A DNA stretch of 64,000 bases, taken from contig NZ_JARBWD010000001.1 in NCBI RefSeq assembly GCF_030140925.1, positions 372,001 through 436,000 of the forward strand, written 5' to 3'. The translations under genes and the position numbers were made by a program. Under the pieces are notes generated by a model. The model ran no database searches. It was not told the DNA's origin and saw only the letters and a program-made list of their open reading frames with translations. This DNA is from Parerythrobacter aestuarii (lineage in GTDB: Bacteria > Pseudomonadota > Alphaproteobacteria > Sphingomonadales > Sphingomonadaceae). This document shows, in pieces, positions 1-8,763 of this stretch (position 1 is its first letter; each line of letters starts with the position of its first letter).

Positions 1-549
1 GCCCATATCGAATTCGTAGCGATCGACCTCGCGCTCGATATCGTCGGGCGGTTCGGGGCTCAGATGTCGCGCGCCTTCACAGACGACTTCCTCTCGGTCG
101 CAGCTGATGAAGCAATGCATTTCGCGCTGCTCGACCGCAAGCTGAGGACACTGGGCAGCCACTATGGCGCGCTGCCTGCCCATGCCGGGCTGTGGCAGGC
201 GGCAGAGGCGACCGCACATGACGTCACGGCACGGCTAGCGATCGTGCCGATGGTGCTCGAAGCGCGCGGGCTCGATGTCACTCCCGCCACGCGCGACCGC
301 ATTCGCGCGCAAGGCGACGAGCATGGTGCGAGAATCCTGCAACGCATACTTGACGACGAAATCCGCCATGTCGGTTTCGGCACCAAGCACTTTGTCGCTA
401 GCGTCCAATCCCTCGGGGAATCACCGCAGTATCACTGGAAACGCTTGGTCGAGTCGCACTTCAAAGGGGCTGTTAAGCCACCGTTCAACGACTCAGCGCG
501 TCTTGAAGCCGGACTATCGCGCGACTTCTATGATGCTATTGCCTCGTAA
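1..549 (+). CDS. DUF455 family ferritin-like protein (5' truncated)
   Basis: The reading frame is open from the first base and has no start in the window, so the N-terminus is missing. The first residues (AHIEFVAIDLALD) continue into an internal Met at 64, and the protein ends at 549. The DUF455 family consists of helical ferritin-like proteins with Glu/His metal-ligand motifs. Here AHIEF, ADEAMHF and DDEIRHVGFG give the repeated E..H pattern of a di-metal four-helix bundle. Biological role is unknown in the family; an oxidoreductase or metal-storage role is only inferred from the fold. The next gene is 100 bp away on the same strand and functionally unrelated. Confidence 0.8.
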   Translation, partial: AHIEFVAIDLALDIVGRFGAQMSRAFTDDFLSVAADEAMHFALLDRKLRTLGSHYGALPAHAGLWQAAEATAHDVTARLAIVPMVLEARGLDVTPATRDRIRAQGDEHGARILQRILDDEIRHVGFGTKHFVASVQSLGESPQYHWKRLVESHFKGAVKPPFNDSARLEAGLSRDFYDAIAS

Positions 550-648
550 ACTTTTGTCCCGTTAACGCACGATCACACAAGGTTCGGGAACCAATCCCTC
601 ACCAAACCGGGCGCCGCAGCCCTGGCTGCGCAAAACCAAGGACGGGCC

Positions 649-1341
649 GTGATCGCACTGCCAAAAACGATTTTCAAAGGCCTGGCCGTAGCCTTCGCCG
701 CTGCAATTACCCTCGCTGCCACTCCCGCCCAGGCCAACACGGCCACCAGCGCGGCTGTCGAAGTGAAGAAGCCGGTCGATGAGACCGATTCGCCGCTGGG
801 CAAGGGTGACGAGCAATTCCAGGAACTGTTTGCCAAGTGGGAACAGCTCGATCTCGATACCGGCTCCAAGCCGATCCAGGTCGCTGTGTCGATCCCATCG
901 CGGATGCCGCTGGAAGATGCCACCCTGACCAGCAGCTATGGCATGCGCAACCACCCGGTGCTGGGCGGACGCCGTGCGCACAAGGGTGTCGACCTGGCCG
1001 CGCCCACCGGTACACCGGTCTACGCCACGGCTGACGGTCTCGTGCAGATGGCACAGTGGTTCTCCAGCTATGGCAAGTTCATCAAGATTGGTCATGGCAA
1101 CGACCTTGAAACCCGCTTTGCCCACCTGTCGCGGATCGTCGTCGAGAAGGGTGCAATGGTGAAGAAGGGCGACCTGATCGGCTATGTCGGCTCGACCGGG
1201 CGTTCGACCGGCCCACACCTGCATTATGAAGTGCGCATCGGCGGGGTTGCAGTGAACCCGATTCCCTATATGGTTGAGAGCGACGCGCAGATTGCCTTTG
1301 CCAAGGCGACCGGTCGTGATGTCGCGGTAGGCGGCGAGTAA
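649..1341 (+). CDS. M23 family metallopeptidase (LytM-type peptidoglycan endopeptidase)
   Basis: A 230-residue exported zinc peptidase predicted to cleave peptidoglycan cross-bridges in the periplasm. Residues 1-30 form a signal peptide with an alanine-rich core ending near AQA. The LytM/lysostaphin domain spans about 90-205 and keeps the family residues: His111 and Asp115 in RAHKGVDLA, His159 in FAHLS, and the HLH motif at 190-192. There is a short linker and no coiled coil, so it is not of the EnvC/NlpD architecture. It is closed by a strong terminator about 60 bp downstream and looks monocistronic. Enzymatic activity rather than a regulatory (degenerate) role is inferred because all zinc and catalytic positions are present. 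Confidence 0.9.
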   Translation: MIALPKTIFKGLAVAFAAAITLAATPAQANTATSAAVEVKKPVDETDSPLGKGDEQFQELFAKWEQLDLDTGSKPIQVAVSIPSRMPLEDATLTSSYGMRNHPVLGGRRAHKGVDLAAPTGTPVYATADGLVQMAQWFSSYGKFIKIGHGNDLETRFAHLSRIVVEKGAMVKKGDLIGYVGSTGRSTGPHLHYEVRIGGVAVNPIPYMVESDAQIAFAKATGRDVAVGGE

Positions 1342-1399
1342 TTACGAGTTAGTCCGCCTGGAAGCGGATTTGGACACTGGGAGAGGGTGTCCTGACAAT

Positions 1400-1428
1400 G
1401 GCGGCGGGCTAGTCCCGCCGCCTTTTTT
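1400..1428 (+). terminator. Rho-independent terminator after the M23 peptidase gene
   Basis: A perfect 9-bp GC-rich stem (GGCGGCGGG / CCCGCCGCC) with a 5-base loop is followed directly by six T residues. It lies about 60 bp after the M23 stop codon and separates that gene from the acyl-CoA ligase operon. Confidence 0.85.
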
Positions 1429-1523
1429 CATGGATTGAGTCGGTCCAGAGCCGCCGATAGTCCGGATTCTCCTTGCTCCCATCCGGTTGCTGGATAAAAC
1501 TTTCCTTTGAGGAGAGAGATTTC

Positions 1524-3065
1524 ATGCACCCGATACAGCACGCCAAGACGCGCCCGGACCACGCGGCCATCATCATGGCCGGGAGTGGCGAGACGGTCAG
1601 CTATGGCGCCATGGACGATTACGCCAACCGGTTCGCGCAACTGCTTCGCGCTCGTGGCTTTGCTCCGAACGATGCATTTGCGGTGCTGATGGAAAACAAT
1701 GCCCACTACCTGCAGATGGTGTGGGGTTCACAGCGCGCCGGCACCATGTTTGTCCCTGTTTCGACCCGGCTAACGGCACCTGAAATTGCCTACATCCTGG
1801 AGGATTCCGGGTCCAAACTCCTCATCACTTCGCCCAAGTTTGCCGAAGTGATGGAAGGCATTCGTGAAGCCTGCCCCAGCTTGCCGGTGCTCATTGCCGG
1901 AGGTGATGGCGAAGAGAGCCTCGAGGCAGCGTTGGCTGCCCAGCCAGCCGAACCGATCGCTGACCAGGCACCGGGCCTGACCATGCTCTACAGCTCCGGC
2001 ACCACCGGGCGCCCCAAGGGCGTGCGACCGGCACCGCCTGAAGATCCCGACATTGAGGCTACCAATCCGCTGCTGGGTCTTGCCGTGATGGGCGCAGGGA
2101 TGCCGACCGACGGCTCGATGGTCTATCTCTCCCCCGCCCCGCTCTATCATGCCGCTCCGATCGGCTGGTGCTCGACCGTGCAGCGGCTCGGCGGGACCGT
2201 TGTAGTAATGGAGAAGTTCGACCCCGAGTTCGCGCTCCGGACGATCGAGAAATACAAAGTCACCGACAGCCAGTGGGTACCGACCCATTTTGTACGCTTT
2301 CTCAAACTGGATGAAGAGGTGCGCAACAGGTATGACCTCTCGAGCCATCTGCGTGCGCTGCACGCTGCGGCGCCCTGTCCGGTCCCGGTCAAGCAGGCCA
2401 TGATCGAATGGTGGGGCCCGATCGTGAACGAGTACTATGCCGGTTCGGAAAGCATCGGCATGACCATGGTGCGCAGCCCCGATTGGCTCGACCACCCGGG
2501 CACCGTCGGTCGGGCGATCTATGGTACGCTGCATATCTGCGGGCCTGATGGCGAGGAAGTCCCGGCCGGGACCGACGGGCTGATCTATTTCGAGAACGAC
2601 ATCCTCCCGACCTATCACAACGATCCGGAAAAGACTGCCGATGCCATGCATCCCAAAGGCTGGATGACGCTGGGTGATATCGGCCATGTCGATGACGACG
2701 GCTTCCTGTTCCTGACCGACCGCAAGAGCCACATGATCATCAGCGGCGGGGTCAACATCTACCCGCAAGAGATCGAGAACCTGCTGGTGACGCATGACAA
2801 GGTCATGGACGCGGCGGTAATCGGCGCGCCTTGCCCGGATCTGGGCGAGAAGGTTGTCGCAGTGGTGCAGCCGGTCGACATGGCCGATGCTGGCGAAGCC
2901 TTCGAGCAGGAGCTCCGCGATTTCCTTGCGCCGAACTTGTCGCGCATCAAGATGCCCAAGTTGTTCGACTTCCGGCCTGACTTGCCGCGCGAAGCCAACG
3001 GCAAGCTCTACAAGCGCGAACTGCGTGACGAGTATGCGGAAAAGGCGAAAGCGGAGGCGGTGTGA
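1524..3065 (+). CDS. AMP-dependent acyl-CoA synthetase/ligase
   Basis: A 513-residue member of the ANL (AMP-binding) superfamily, which activates a carboxylic acid to its acyl-adenylate and then the CoA thioester. The phosphate-binding motif YSSGTTGRPKG lies at 156-166. Further motifs are YYAGSES, the hinge region GWMTLGDIGHVDDDG, the DRKSHMIISGG block, and the C-terminal lysine in NGKLYKR. The start is placed at the ATG at 1524 because a GAGGAGAG ribosome site lies about 8 bases upstream; an in-frame ATG further upstream has no such site. The stop codon shares a base with the P450 start, so it heads a coupled three-gene operon. The acid substrate cannot be read from the sequence; a fatty, terpenoid or steroid side-chain acid is plausible given the neighbours. 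Confidence 0.88.
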   Translation: MHPIQHAKTRPDHAAIIMAGSGETVSYGAMDDYANRFAQLLRARGFAPNDAFAVLMENNAHYLQMVWGSQRAGTMFVPVSTRLTAPEIAYILEDSGSKLLITSPKFAEVMEGIREACPSLPVLIAGGDGEESLEAALAAQPAEPIADQAPGLTMLYSSGTTGRPKGVRPAPPEDPDIEATNPLLGLAVMGAGMPTDGSMVYLSPAPLYHAAPIGWCSTVQRLGGTVVVMEKFDPEFALRTIEKYKVTDSQWVPTHFVRFLKLDEEVRNRYDLSSHLRALHAAAPCPVPVKQAMIEWWGPIVNEYYAGSESIGMTMVRSPDWLDHPGTVGRAIYGTLHICGPDGEEVPAGTDGLIYFENDILPTYHNDPEKTADAMHPKGWMTLGDIGHVDDDGFLFLTDRKSHMIISGGVNIYPQEIENLLVTHDKVMDAAVIGAPCPDLGEKVVAVVQPVDMADAGEAFEQELRDFLAPNLSRIKMPKLFDFRPDLPREANGKLYKRELRDEYAEKAKAEAV

Positions 3066-4372
3066 TGGCCAGCACCGACGACCCGGTCCTGCCGCCCGAC
3101 ATCGCCCGCGAAGTCGTCGATCCGCACAGCTATGCCGCGTGGGACCCGCTGCTCGACACCTTCGACCGGCTGCGCGAAGAAACGCCGGTGGTGAAGATCG
3201 TGCCCGAGGAGGAGGGGCTGTTCGATCCATTCTGGCTGGTCACGCGCTATGATGACGTGATGCGGATGAGCAAGGACAATGCGACCTTCCTCAACAACCC
3301 CCGACCGGTCGTCTTCAGCCTCAACGCCGCGATCGAGTTCTCGCGCCAGGCGACGGGCAGCAACATGCTGGTCGATTCGCTGGTGGTGTTCGATGCCCCG
3401 GTGCATCCCAAGTACCGCCGCCTGACGCAGGACTGGTTCATGCCGCGCAACTTGCGCAAGATCGAAGACGAGGTGCGCGCATTGGCGCATCGCACGATCG
3501 ACAAGCTGGTCGAGGCCGGAGCTGGTGGCGAGGTGGTCGATTTCTGCAAGCTAGTTTCCGCCCCCTATCCGCTGCATGTGGTGATGCAGATCCTCGGCGT
3601 GCCGGAAGAAGACGAGCCGCGGATGCTGATGCTGACGCAGCAGATGTTCGGCGGGCAGGACAAGGACCTTTCGGGCACCGGCATGGACAACATGACCCCC
3701 GAACAGGTGATGCACCTGGTCGCAGGCGCGGTGAAAAGCTTCGAGGACTATTTCGCCGGGATCGCCCGCGATAGGCGCGACAATCCGACCGACGATGTCG
3801 CCAGCGTCATCGCCAATGCGACCGTTGATGGCGAGCCCCTCCCTGATCGCGACATGGCGGGGTATTACATCATCGTCGCCACCGCCGGGCATGACACTAC
3901 CTCTGCCAGCACGGCCGGAGCCATGCAGGCGTTGGCGCAGGACCCCGGGCAGTGGGCCAAGGTCAAGGCTGACCGCTCGCTGCTGCCCGGCATCGTCGAG
4001 GAAGCGATCCGCTGGACCACCCCGGTGCAGCATTTCATGCGCACCGCCGCAGAGGATGTCGAGCTTGGCGGGCAGCAGATCAGGAAGGGCGACTGGCTGA
4101 TGATGAACTATGTCGCCGCCAACCACGATCCCTCGCAATTCGAAAACCCGCGCAAGTTCGACGCTGCGCGCAGCCCCAATCGGCATCTGGCCTTCGGGGC
4201 CGGGGCACACCAGTGCCTGGGCCTGCATCTCGCCCGGCTGGAGATGAAGATCCTGTTCGAAGCGCTGCTAGACCGGATCGACACGATCGAGCTGGCCGGC
4301 GAGCCGCAACGCTCGACTTCGACCTTTGTCGGCGGGCTTAAGACCCTGCCCGTGCGGTTCACCGCGGCATGA
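3065..4372 (+). CDS. Cytochrome P450
   Basis: A soluble bacterial class I P450 of 435 residues. The heme-binding loop FGAGAHQCLG is at 377-386 with Cys384 as the axial thiolate. The I-helix oxygen-activation motif AGHDTT is at 274-279 and the K-helix ExxR (EAIR) at 313-316. Such enzymes use a separate ferredoxin and ferredoxin reductase; neither is encoded here. The ATG at 3065 overlaps the preceding TGA by one base, and an alternative GTG at 3062 would add one residue. It sits between an acyl-CoA ligase and an SDR, which suggests hydroxylation followed by alcohol oxidation and CoA activation of one substrate. The CYP family number is not assignable by eye. Confidence 0.93.
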   Translation: MASTDDPVLPPDIAREVVDPHSYAAWDPLLDTFDRLREETPVVKIVPEEEGLFDPFWLVTRYDDVMRMSKDNATFLNNPRPVVFSLNAAIEFSRQATGSNMLVDSLVVFDAPVHPKYRRLTQDWFMPRNLRKIEDEVRALAHRTIDKLVEAGAGGEVVDFCKLVSAPYPLHVVMQILGVPEEDEPRMLMLTQQMFGGQDKDLSGTGMDNMTPEQVMHLVAGAVKSFEDYFAGIARDRRDNPTDDVASVIANATVDGEPLPDRDMAGYYIIVATAGHDTTSASTAGAMQALAQDPGQWAKVKADRSLLPGIVEEAIRWTTPVQHFMRTAAEDVELGGQQIRKGDWLMMNYVAANHDPSQFENPRKFDAARSPNRHLAFGAGAHQCLGLHLARLEMKILFEALLDRIDTIELAGEPQRSTSTFVGGLKTLPVRFTAA

Positions 4373-5106
4373 GCGATCCATTGGACTTCACCGGCAAGCG
4401 CGTACTTATCGTCGGCGGTTCGAGCGGGATCGGCAACGGCATGGCGCATGCCTTCCTCCAGCGCGGGGCGGAAGTGCATGTCTGGGGCACCCGCGCCTCG
4501 GCAGCGGACTATGCGGACGAAGAGGGCTCGGACCTCGCTGGCCTGCACTACACGCAGGTCGCCGTCGATGATCGCGCGATGATTGACGCTGCGCCCGATT
4601 TCGAAAGCCTCGACGTGCTGATCTGTTGCCAGGGCGCGGTGCAATATCGCCGGGCGGAGTTCGAGCGCGATGGCTGGGACCAGGTGCTGGCGGTCAACCT
4701 CACTTCGATCATGGACTGCGCGCGCAAGTTTCGCGCGGCGCTGGCCGAGGCCAAGGGCACGCTGATCGCGGTGAGCTCGACTGCGGGGTTCCATGCCACC
4801 ATCGGCAACCCGGCCTATGGCGCGTCCAAGGCGGGCGCGGTGGCGCTGGTGCGCAACCTCGCCGCTGCCTACGCCTCCGAGGGTATCCGCGTGAACGGCA
4901 TCGCACCGGGCTTCGTCGCGACCAAGATGACCAAGGTCACAACGGACCGTCCCAAACGGCTGGAAGGCGCACTGGCGAAGATACCGCTGGGCCGGATGGG
5001 CGAGCCATCGGAAATGGCTGGCGCGGCGCTGTTCCTCGCCTCGCCGTTGTCGTCCTATGTGCTGGGACAGACCCTGATTGTCGATGGCGGGCTGACACTC
5101 TCCTAG
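4369..5106 (+). CDS. SDR family NAD(P)-dependent oxidoreductase
   Basis: A classical short-chain dehydrogenase of 245 residues. The Rossmann glycine motif GGSSGIG starts at residue 16. The usual NNAG is replaced by CQGA near 87-90. The catalytic triad is Ser (about 137), Tyr150 and Lys154 in PAYGASK, and PG/ATKM-type substrate-loop residues follow. The start ATG overlaps the P450 stop as ATGA, so translation is coupled to the P450. This context favours oxidation of the alcohol made by the P450, or reduction of a ketone in the same pathway. An acyl-ACP reductase (FabG) role is less likely because the gene is separated from any fatty-acid synthesis genes. Confidence 0.88.
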   Translation: MSDPLDFTGKRVLIVGGSSGIGNGMAHAFLQRGAEVHVWGTRASAADYADEEGSDLAGLHYTQVAVDDRAMIDAAPDFESLDVLICCQGAVQYRRAEFERDGWDQVLAVNLTSIMDCARKFRAALAEAKGTLIAVSSTAGFHATIGNPAYGASKAGAVALVRNLAAAYASEGIRVNGIAPGFVATKMTKVTTDRPKRLEGALAKIPLGRMGEPSEMAGAALFLASPLSSYVLGQTLIVDGGLTLS

Positions 5107-5173
5107 GCCGACAAGAATAGAATCATCGTCGATCCGATCGTTGCGAGAATCGAACACGATCTGTCCGATTTTT

Positions 5174-5203
5174 CTGTCAATTCGCCGCAGCTTCTGCTAT
5201 AGA
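5174..5203 (+). promoter_or_regulatory. Candidate sigma-70-type promoter for yqiJ-flotillin
   Basis: CTGTCA (5174-5179) and TATAGA (5198-5203) are separated by 18 bases in the 165-bp gap upstream of the YqiJ-like gene. The surrounding DNA is notably AT-richer than the flanking genes. The assignment rests only on spacing and consensus match. Confidence 0.4.
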
Positions 5204-5271
5204 ATTTCCATGATAAAAACTTGGATTTTCAAGGTGATCGATACGTTCGATGCGCCCGCTGGAGGTCGACT

Positions 5272-5904
5272 ATGACATGGATCGCGGATTACAACTTGCC
5301 CTTTACTGCGGCGCTCGGCCTGATGCTTTTTATGGCCGTGCTGCAGATCGTCGGCATCGGCGATCTGTTCGATGCGGATGTTGATGTCGAAGCTGATTTC
5401 GACGCAGCAACTTCTGCCGGTTTGGGCGGTGCGGTGACGACATTGCTCGGCATCGGTAAAGTGCCGTTCTTCGTCTGGCTGGTGGTGTTCCTGTTCCTGT
5501 TCGCCGGTATCGGCTACGGGATACAGGGGCTCGCCGACAGCCTGCTAGGCGCGCCCTTCGATGCGCTGGTGGCAGCGGTGCTGGCTTTGATCGGCACTGT
5601 CCCGGTCACATCCGTCATGGTGCGACCGCTGGGCGCGATCATGCCCAAGGATGAGACCAGCGCAGTCGGGCTCGACAGCCTGGTCGGGCGGCGCGGGGTC
5701 ATTGCGACCGGCCGCGCTACTCGCGGTTCGCCGGCCCGGGCCAAGGTCCGCGACCGGCACGGCCACGCGCATCACGTGATGGTCGAGCCGCACGAGGACT
5801 CAAGTGAAATTCACGAAGGCGACGAGGTCCTGCTCGTGCGCCGGGAAGGGCAGACCTTCTATGGCAACCCGGTCTCGGAGCGCAGGCTTTCCCCCGCCGG
5901 ATGA
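5272..5904 (+). CDS. YqiJ-like inner-membrane protein with OB-fold domain (NfeD-related)
   Basis: A 210-residue protein with hydrophobic segments near residues 10-30, 62-83 and 93-115. They are followed by a soluble C-terminal domain containing the SLVGRRGVIATG stretch typical of the OB-fold of YqiJ/NfeD proteins. These proteins associate with flotillin-like (SPFH) partners in membrane microdomains, and a flotillin follows 32 bp downstream. The start at 5272 is preceded by GGAGG with 6-base spacing; an in-frame upstream start lacks this. A strongly acidic cytosolic or periplasmic loop (DLFDADVDVEADFDA) follows the first hydrophobic segment. Function is inferred from the gene pair; no enzymatic motif is visible. 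Confidence 0.75.
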   Translation: MTWIADYNLPFTAALGLMLFMAVLQIVGIGDLFDADVDVEADFDAATSAGLGGAVTTLLGIGKVPFFVWLVVFLFLFAGIGYGIQGLADSLLGAPFDALVAAVLALIGTVPVTSVMVRPLGAIMPKDETSAVGLDSLVGRRGVIATGRATRGSPARAKVRDRHGHAHHVMVEPHEDSSEIHEGDEVLLVRREGQTFYGNPVSERRLSPAG

Positions 5905-5936
5905 ATACCCCCCAAAAACTATAACAAGGAGATGAA

Positions 5937-7700
5937 ATGGATACCCTCATGAATACCGGAACGGTGATGGTCGTCTCGGGCGGCGTCGCGATCATCGCGA
6001 TCTTTATCTTCCTCCTGAAGCTCTATCGCCGTGCGTCGAAGGAAATCGCCTTCGTGCGGACCGGTGTCGGCGGCGAGAAAGTGGTTATGAACGGCGGCGC
6101 GCTGGTGCTGCCGGTGTTCCACGAGACGATGCCCGTCAATATGAACACGCTGGTGCTGAGCGTGGTGCGGCGCGACACCGAAGCGCTGATCACGCTCGAC
6201 CGCCTGCGGATCGACGTGAAGGCGGAGTTCTACGTTCGTGTGAAACCCGACAGCGAAGCCATCGCCATGGCGGCGCAGACGCTTGGTATGCGCACGATGC
6301 AACCCGAGCTCCTCAAGGACCTGGTTGAAGGCAAGTTCGTCGATGCGCTGCGTTCGGTGGCTGCGGGCATGACCATGAACGAGCTGCACGAGCAGCGGGC
6401 CGACTTCGTGCAGAAGGTGCAGCAGGTCTCCTCGAGCGACTTGGCCATGAACGGCCTGGAACTGGAATCGGTCTCGCTCACCGGGCTCGACCAGACCAGC
6501 ATCGAGCATTTCAACGCCGATAACGCGTTCGACGCCGAAGGCCTGACCAAGCTCACCGAGCAGATCGAAGCGCGCAAGAAGATCCGCAACGATATCGAGC
6601 AGGACACGCGCGTGCAGATGGAGACCAAGAACCTCGAAGCCGACCAGCGGTCGTTCGAGATTGGTCGCGACAAGGAATACGCACGGCTGGCGCAGGAACG
6701 CGAAGTCGAAGTCCGGCGCGCCGCGCAGGTTTCGGAAATCGCCCGCGAACAGGCCGAGCGCCAGCGTGAAGCCGATGCCGCGCGGATCGAAGCCAAGAAG
6801 CAGGTCGATGCGCAGCAGATCGAAGCCGACCGGCTGGTCGAGGAAGCCCGCATCGACCAGGTCCGCGCGCTCGAAATCGCCCGGCAGGAACAGCAGATTG
6901 CAGTCCAGAACAAGTCGCGTGAGGAAAGCCAGGCCAAGGCCGAAGCCGACGCGGCGCGGGCCAAGGCGGTGGAAGCCGAGGAGCGGGTTGCCACCGCGCG
7001 CGAAAGCGAAGTGGCTGAGCGGATGAAGAAGATCGAACTGATCGAAGCAGCCAAGCAGGCCGAGCGTGAAGCCATCGGCATCAAGGTCGAAGCCGAAGCC
7101 GAGCGCGATGCCGCGAGCAACCGCGCCGAAGCACTGCGCCTCGAAGCCGAGGGTGAAGCCGAGGCTGAGAAGTTGCGTGCCGAAGCGGCCCGGGTCCGCT
7201 TCGAAGTCGAAGCTGCCGGTCAGCGTGCGATCAACGAGGCTGCGAACATCCTGTCGATGGACCAGATCTCGCTGCAGACCAAGATGGCTCTGCTCAAGGT
7301 GCTGCCGGAAGTCATCCGCGAAAGCGCCAAGCCGATGGAAGCGATCGACTCTATCAAGATCGTGCAGGTCGACGGCCTTACCAATGGCGGCGGCAAGAGC
7401 GGCGGTGCCACGGCTTCGGTTGGCGGCGGCGGCAGTGGTAACCTCGCCACCGACGCCGTCAGCGCTGCCCTCGCCTACCGTGCGCAGGCGCCGGTGCTTG
7501 ACGGGCTGATGAAAGAGCTGGGGCTTGACGGCAGCTCGCTAGCCGGCCTTGCTAAAGGCCCGGCAGAGGATGCCGGCGGTGCCCCCAAGCTGGCCGAAAT
7601 CCTCGAAGATGTCGCCGAACAGGTTGGATCAGCCGAGGTGAAAGCCACCAAGAAGGCTTCGCCAAAGCCTGCCAAACCGGCGGACGATGCCAGCAGCTGA
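5937..7700 (+). CDS. Flotillin family protein (YqiK-like, SPFH domain)
   Basis: A 587-residue membrane-anchored scaffold. An N-terminal transmembrane helix (about 9-30) is followed by an SPFH/band-7 domain to about residue 200. A long, charged coiled coil rich in Glu/Ala/Arg heptads runs to about 430, and then a Gly/Ser-rich, Ala/Lys-rich tail. This domain order is the flotillin/YqiK pattern. AAGGAG sits 6 bases before the ATG. Together with the YqiJ-like gene just upstream it probably forms a lipid-microdomain module. The tail ends in a Lys/Ala/Pro-rich segment of unknown role. A terminator follows directly. Confidence 0.88.
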   Translation: MDTLMNTGTVMVVSGGVAIIAIFIFLLKLYRRASKEIAFVRTGVGGEKVVMNGGALVLPVFHETMPVNMNTLVLSVVRRDTEALITLDRLRIDVKAEFYVRVKPDSEAIAMAAQTLGMRTMQPELLKDLVEGKFVDALRSVAAGMTMNELHEQRADFVQKVQQVSSSDLAMNGLELESVSLTGLDQTSIEHFNADNAFDAEGLTKLTEQIEARKKIRNDIEQDTRVQMETKNLEADQRSFEIGRDKEYARLAQEREVEVRRAAQVSEIAREQAERQREADAARIEAKKQVDAQQIEADRLVEEARIDQVRALEIARQEQQIAVQNKSREESQAKAEADAARAKAVEAEERVATARESEVAERMKKIELIEAAKQAEREAIGIKVEAEAERDAASNRAEALRLEAEGEAEAEKLRAEAARVRFEVEAAGQRAINEAANILSMDQISLQTKMALLKVLPEVIRESAKPMEAIDSIKIVQVDGLTNGGGKSGGATASVGGGGSGNLATDAVSAALAYRAQAPVLDGLMKELGLDGSSLAGLAKGPAEDAGGAPKLAEILEDVAEQVGSAEVKATKKASPKPAKPADDASS

Positions 7701-7727
7701 TCGGGTCGATCATGAACCGGAAAGCCG

Positions 7728-7752
7728 ACGGGGACCTGAGGGTCCCCGTTTT
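7728..7752 (+). terminator. Rho-independent terminator between the flotillin gene and galU
   Basis: A 9-bp perfect stem (ACGGGGACC / GGTCCCCGT) with a TGAG tetraloop is followed by a T run. It lies 27 bp after the flotillin stop and just ahead of the end of the convergent galU gene. The A-rich left flank means it may also work for galU. Confidence 0.8.
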
Positions 7753-7769
7753 GCATTCGGGACCGGACT

Positions 7770-8660
7770 TCAGCCGAGCAGACGCTGAGCCATCGCCCGC
7801 ACATCCGCGCCCATATCCTCGCGCTCCAGTGCCAGTGCCAGCGTCGCTTCCACGAAGCCGAGCTTGTTGCCGCAGTCGTAGCGCTTGCCGTCGAAGGTGA
7901 CGGCGTGGAACGGCTGTTGGCCGATCATCTTGGCCATTGCATCGGTCAGCTGGATTTCGCCGCCGGCGCCCTTCTCCTGGTCTTCAAGGATGCGCATGAC
8001 CTCGGGCTGGAGGATATAGCGACCCGAGACGATCTTGTTCGACGGTGCCTGCTCGACCGGCGGCTTCTCGACCAGGCCTTTGACTTCGGTCAGCTGGCCC
8101 TTCTCTGCCCCGGGATCGATTACACCATAGCTGGAGACTTCTTCGTGTGGGACTTCCAGCACACTGATCAGATTGCCTCCGGTCTCGCCATAGGCATCGA
8201 CCATCTGTTTCATGCAGCCTTCACCGCCCTTATGTGCGATCATCAGCTCGTCGGGCAGGAAGATGGCGAAAGGGTCGTCGCCGACGATGGCGCGCGCGCA
8301 CCAGATCGCATGGCCAAGGCCGAGCGGGACCTGCTGTCGCACAGTTATGATGTCGCCCGGCGTGGCCCGAGTCGGGTCGAGCACGCTCATGTCCTTGCCG
8401 CGCTCGCCCATGGTGCTCTCGAGTTCGTAGGCAACGTCGAAGTGTTCAACGATGGCGGTCTTGCCGCGCCCGGTGACGAAAATCATCTGTTCGATCCCCG
8501 CCTCGCGTGCCTCGTCGACAGCATACTGGATCAGCGGCCGGTCGACGATCGGCAGCAGCTCTTTCGGGATGGCCTTGGTTGCGGGAAGGAAGCGGGTGCC
8601 GAGCCCGGCAACAGGGAACACGGCTTTCTTGATAGGTTTGGGGCTGGTCATGATGCTCAT
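7770..8660 (-). CDS. galU: UTP--glucose-1-phosphate uridylyltransferase
   Basis: A 296-residue enzyme that makes UDP-glucose from UTP and glucose-1-phosphate, the precursor of cell-surface polysaccharides. The nucleotide-binding signature AVFPVAGLGTRFLPATK is close to the N-terminus. PKELLPIVDRPLIQYAVDEA, the VEKP motif and YDCGNKLG follow as in GalU. Translation is placed at the ATG at 8660 (MSIM); a second ATG three codons later is equally possible, and longer in-frame extensions run into the divergent murA region. It is likely a feeder for the polysaccharide locus at 19-39 kb, though it is not linked to it. Confidence 0.94.
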   Translation of the reverse strand: MSIMTSPKPIKKAVFPVAGLGTRFLPATKAIPKELLPIVDRPLIQYAVDEAREAGIEQMIFVTGRGKTAIVEHFDVAYELESTMGERGKDMSVLDPTRATPGDIITVRQQVPLGLGHAIWCARAIVGDDPFAIFLPDELMIAHKGGEGCMKQMVDAYGETGGNLISVLEVPHEEVSSYGVIDPGAEKGQLTEVKGLVEKPPVEQAPSNKIVSGRYILQPEVMRILEDQEKGAGGEIQLTDAMAKMIGQQPFHAVTFDGKRYDCGNKLGFVEATLALALEREDMGADVRAMAQRLLG

Positions 8661-8763
8661 CGGTTTGCGCGGCTCGACAGTAGGCGTCAACTGCAGCGTG
8701 GATATTGCACCCCGGTGACGGTTGCATTTGCCAGTTGCACCGAATGGGCTAAACGCTTCGCCC

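Noticed and set aside
6230..7120. Long minus-strand open frame inside the flotillin gene
   Set aside because: It is Ser/Arg/Ala-rich, antisense to a clear flotillin coiled coil, and a typical high-GC shadow frame.
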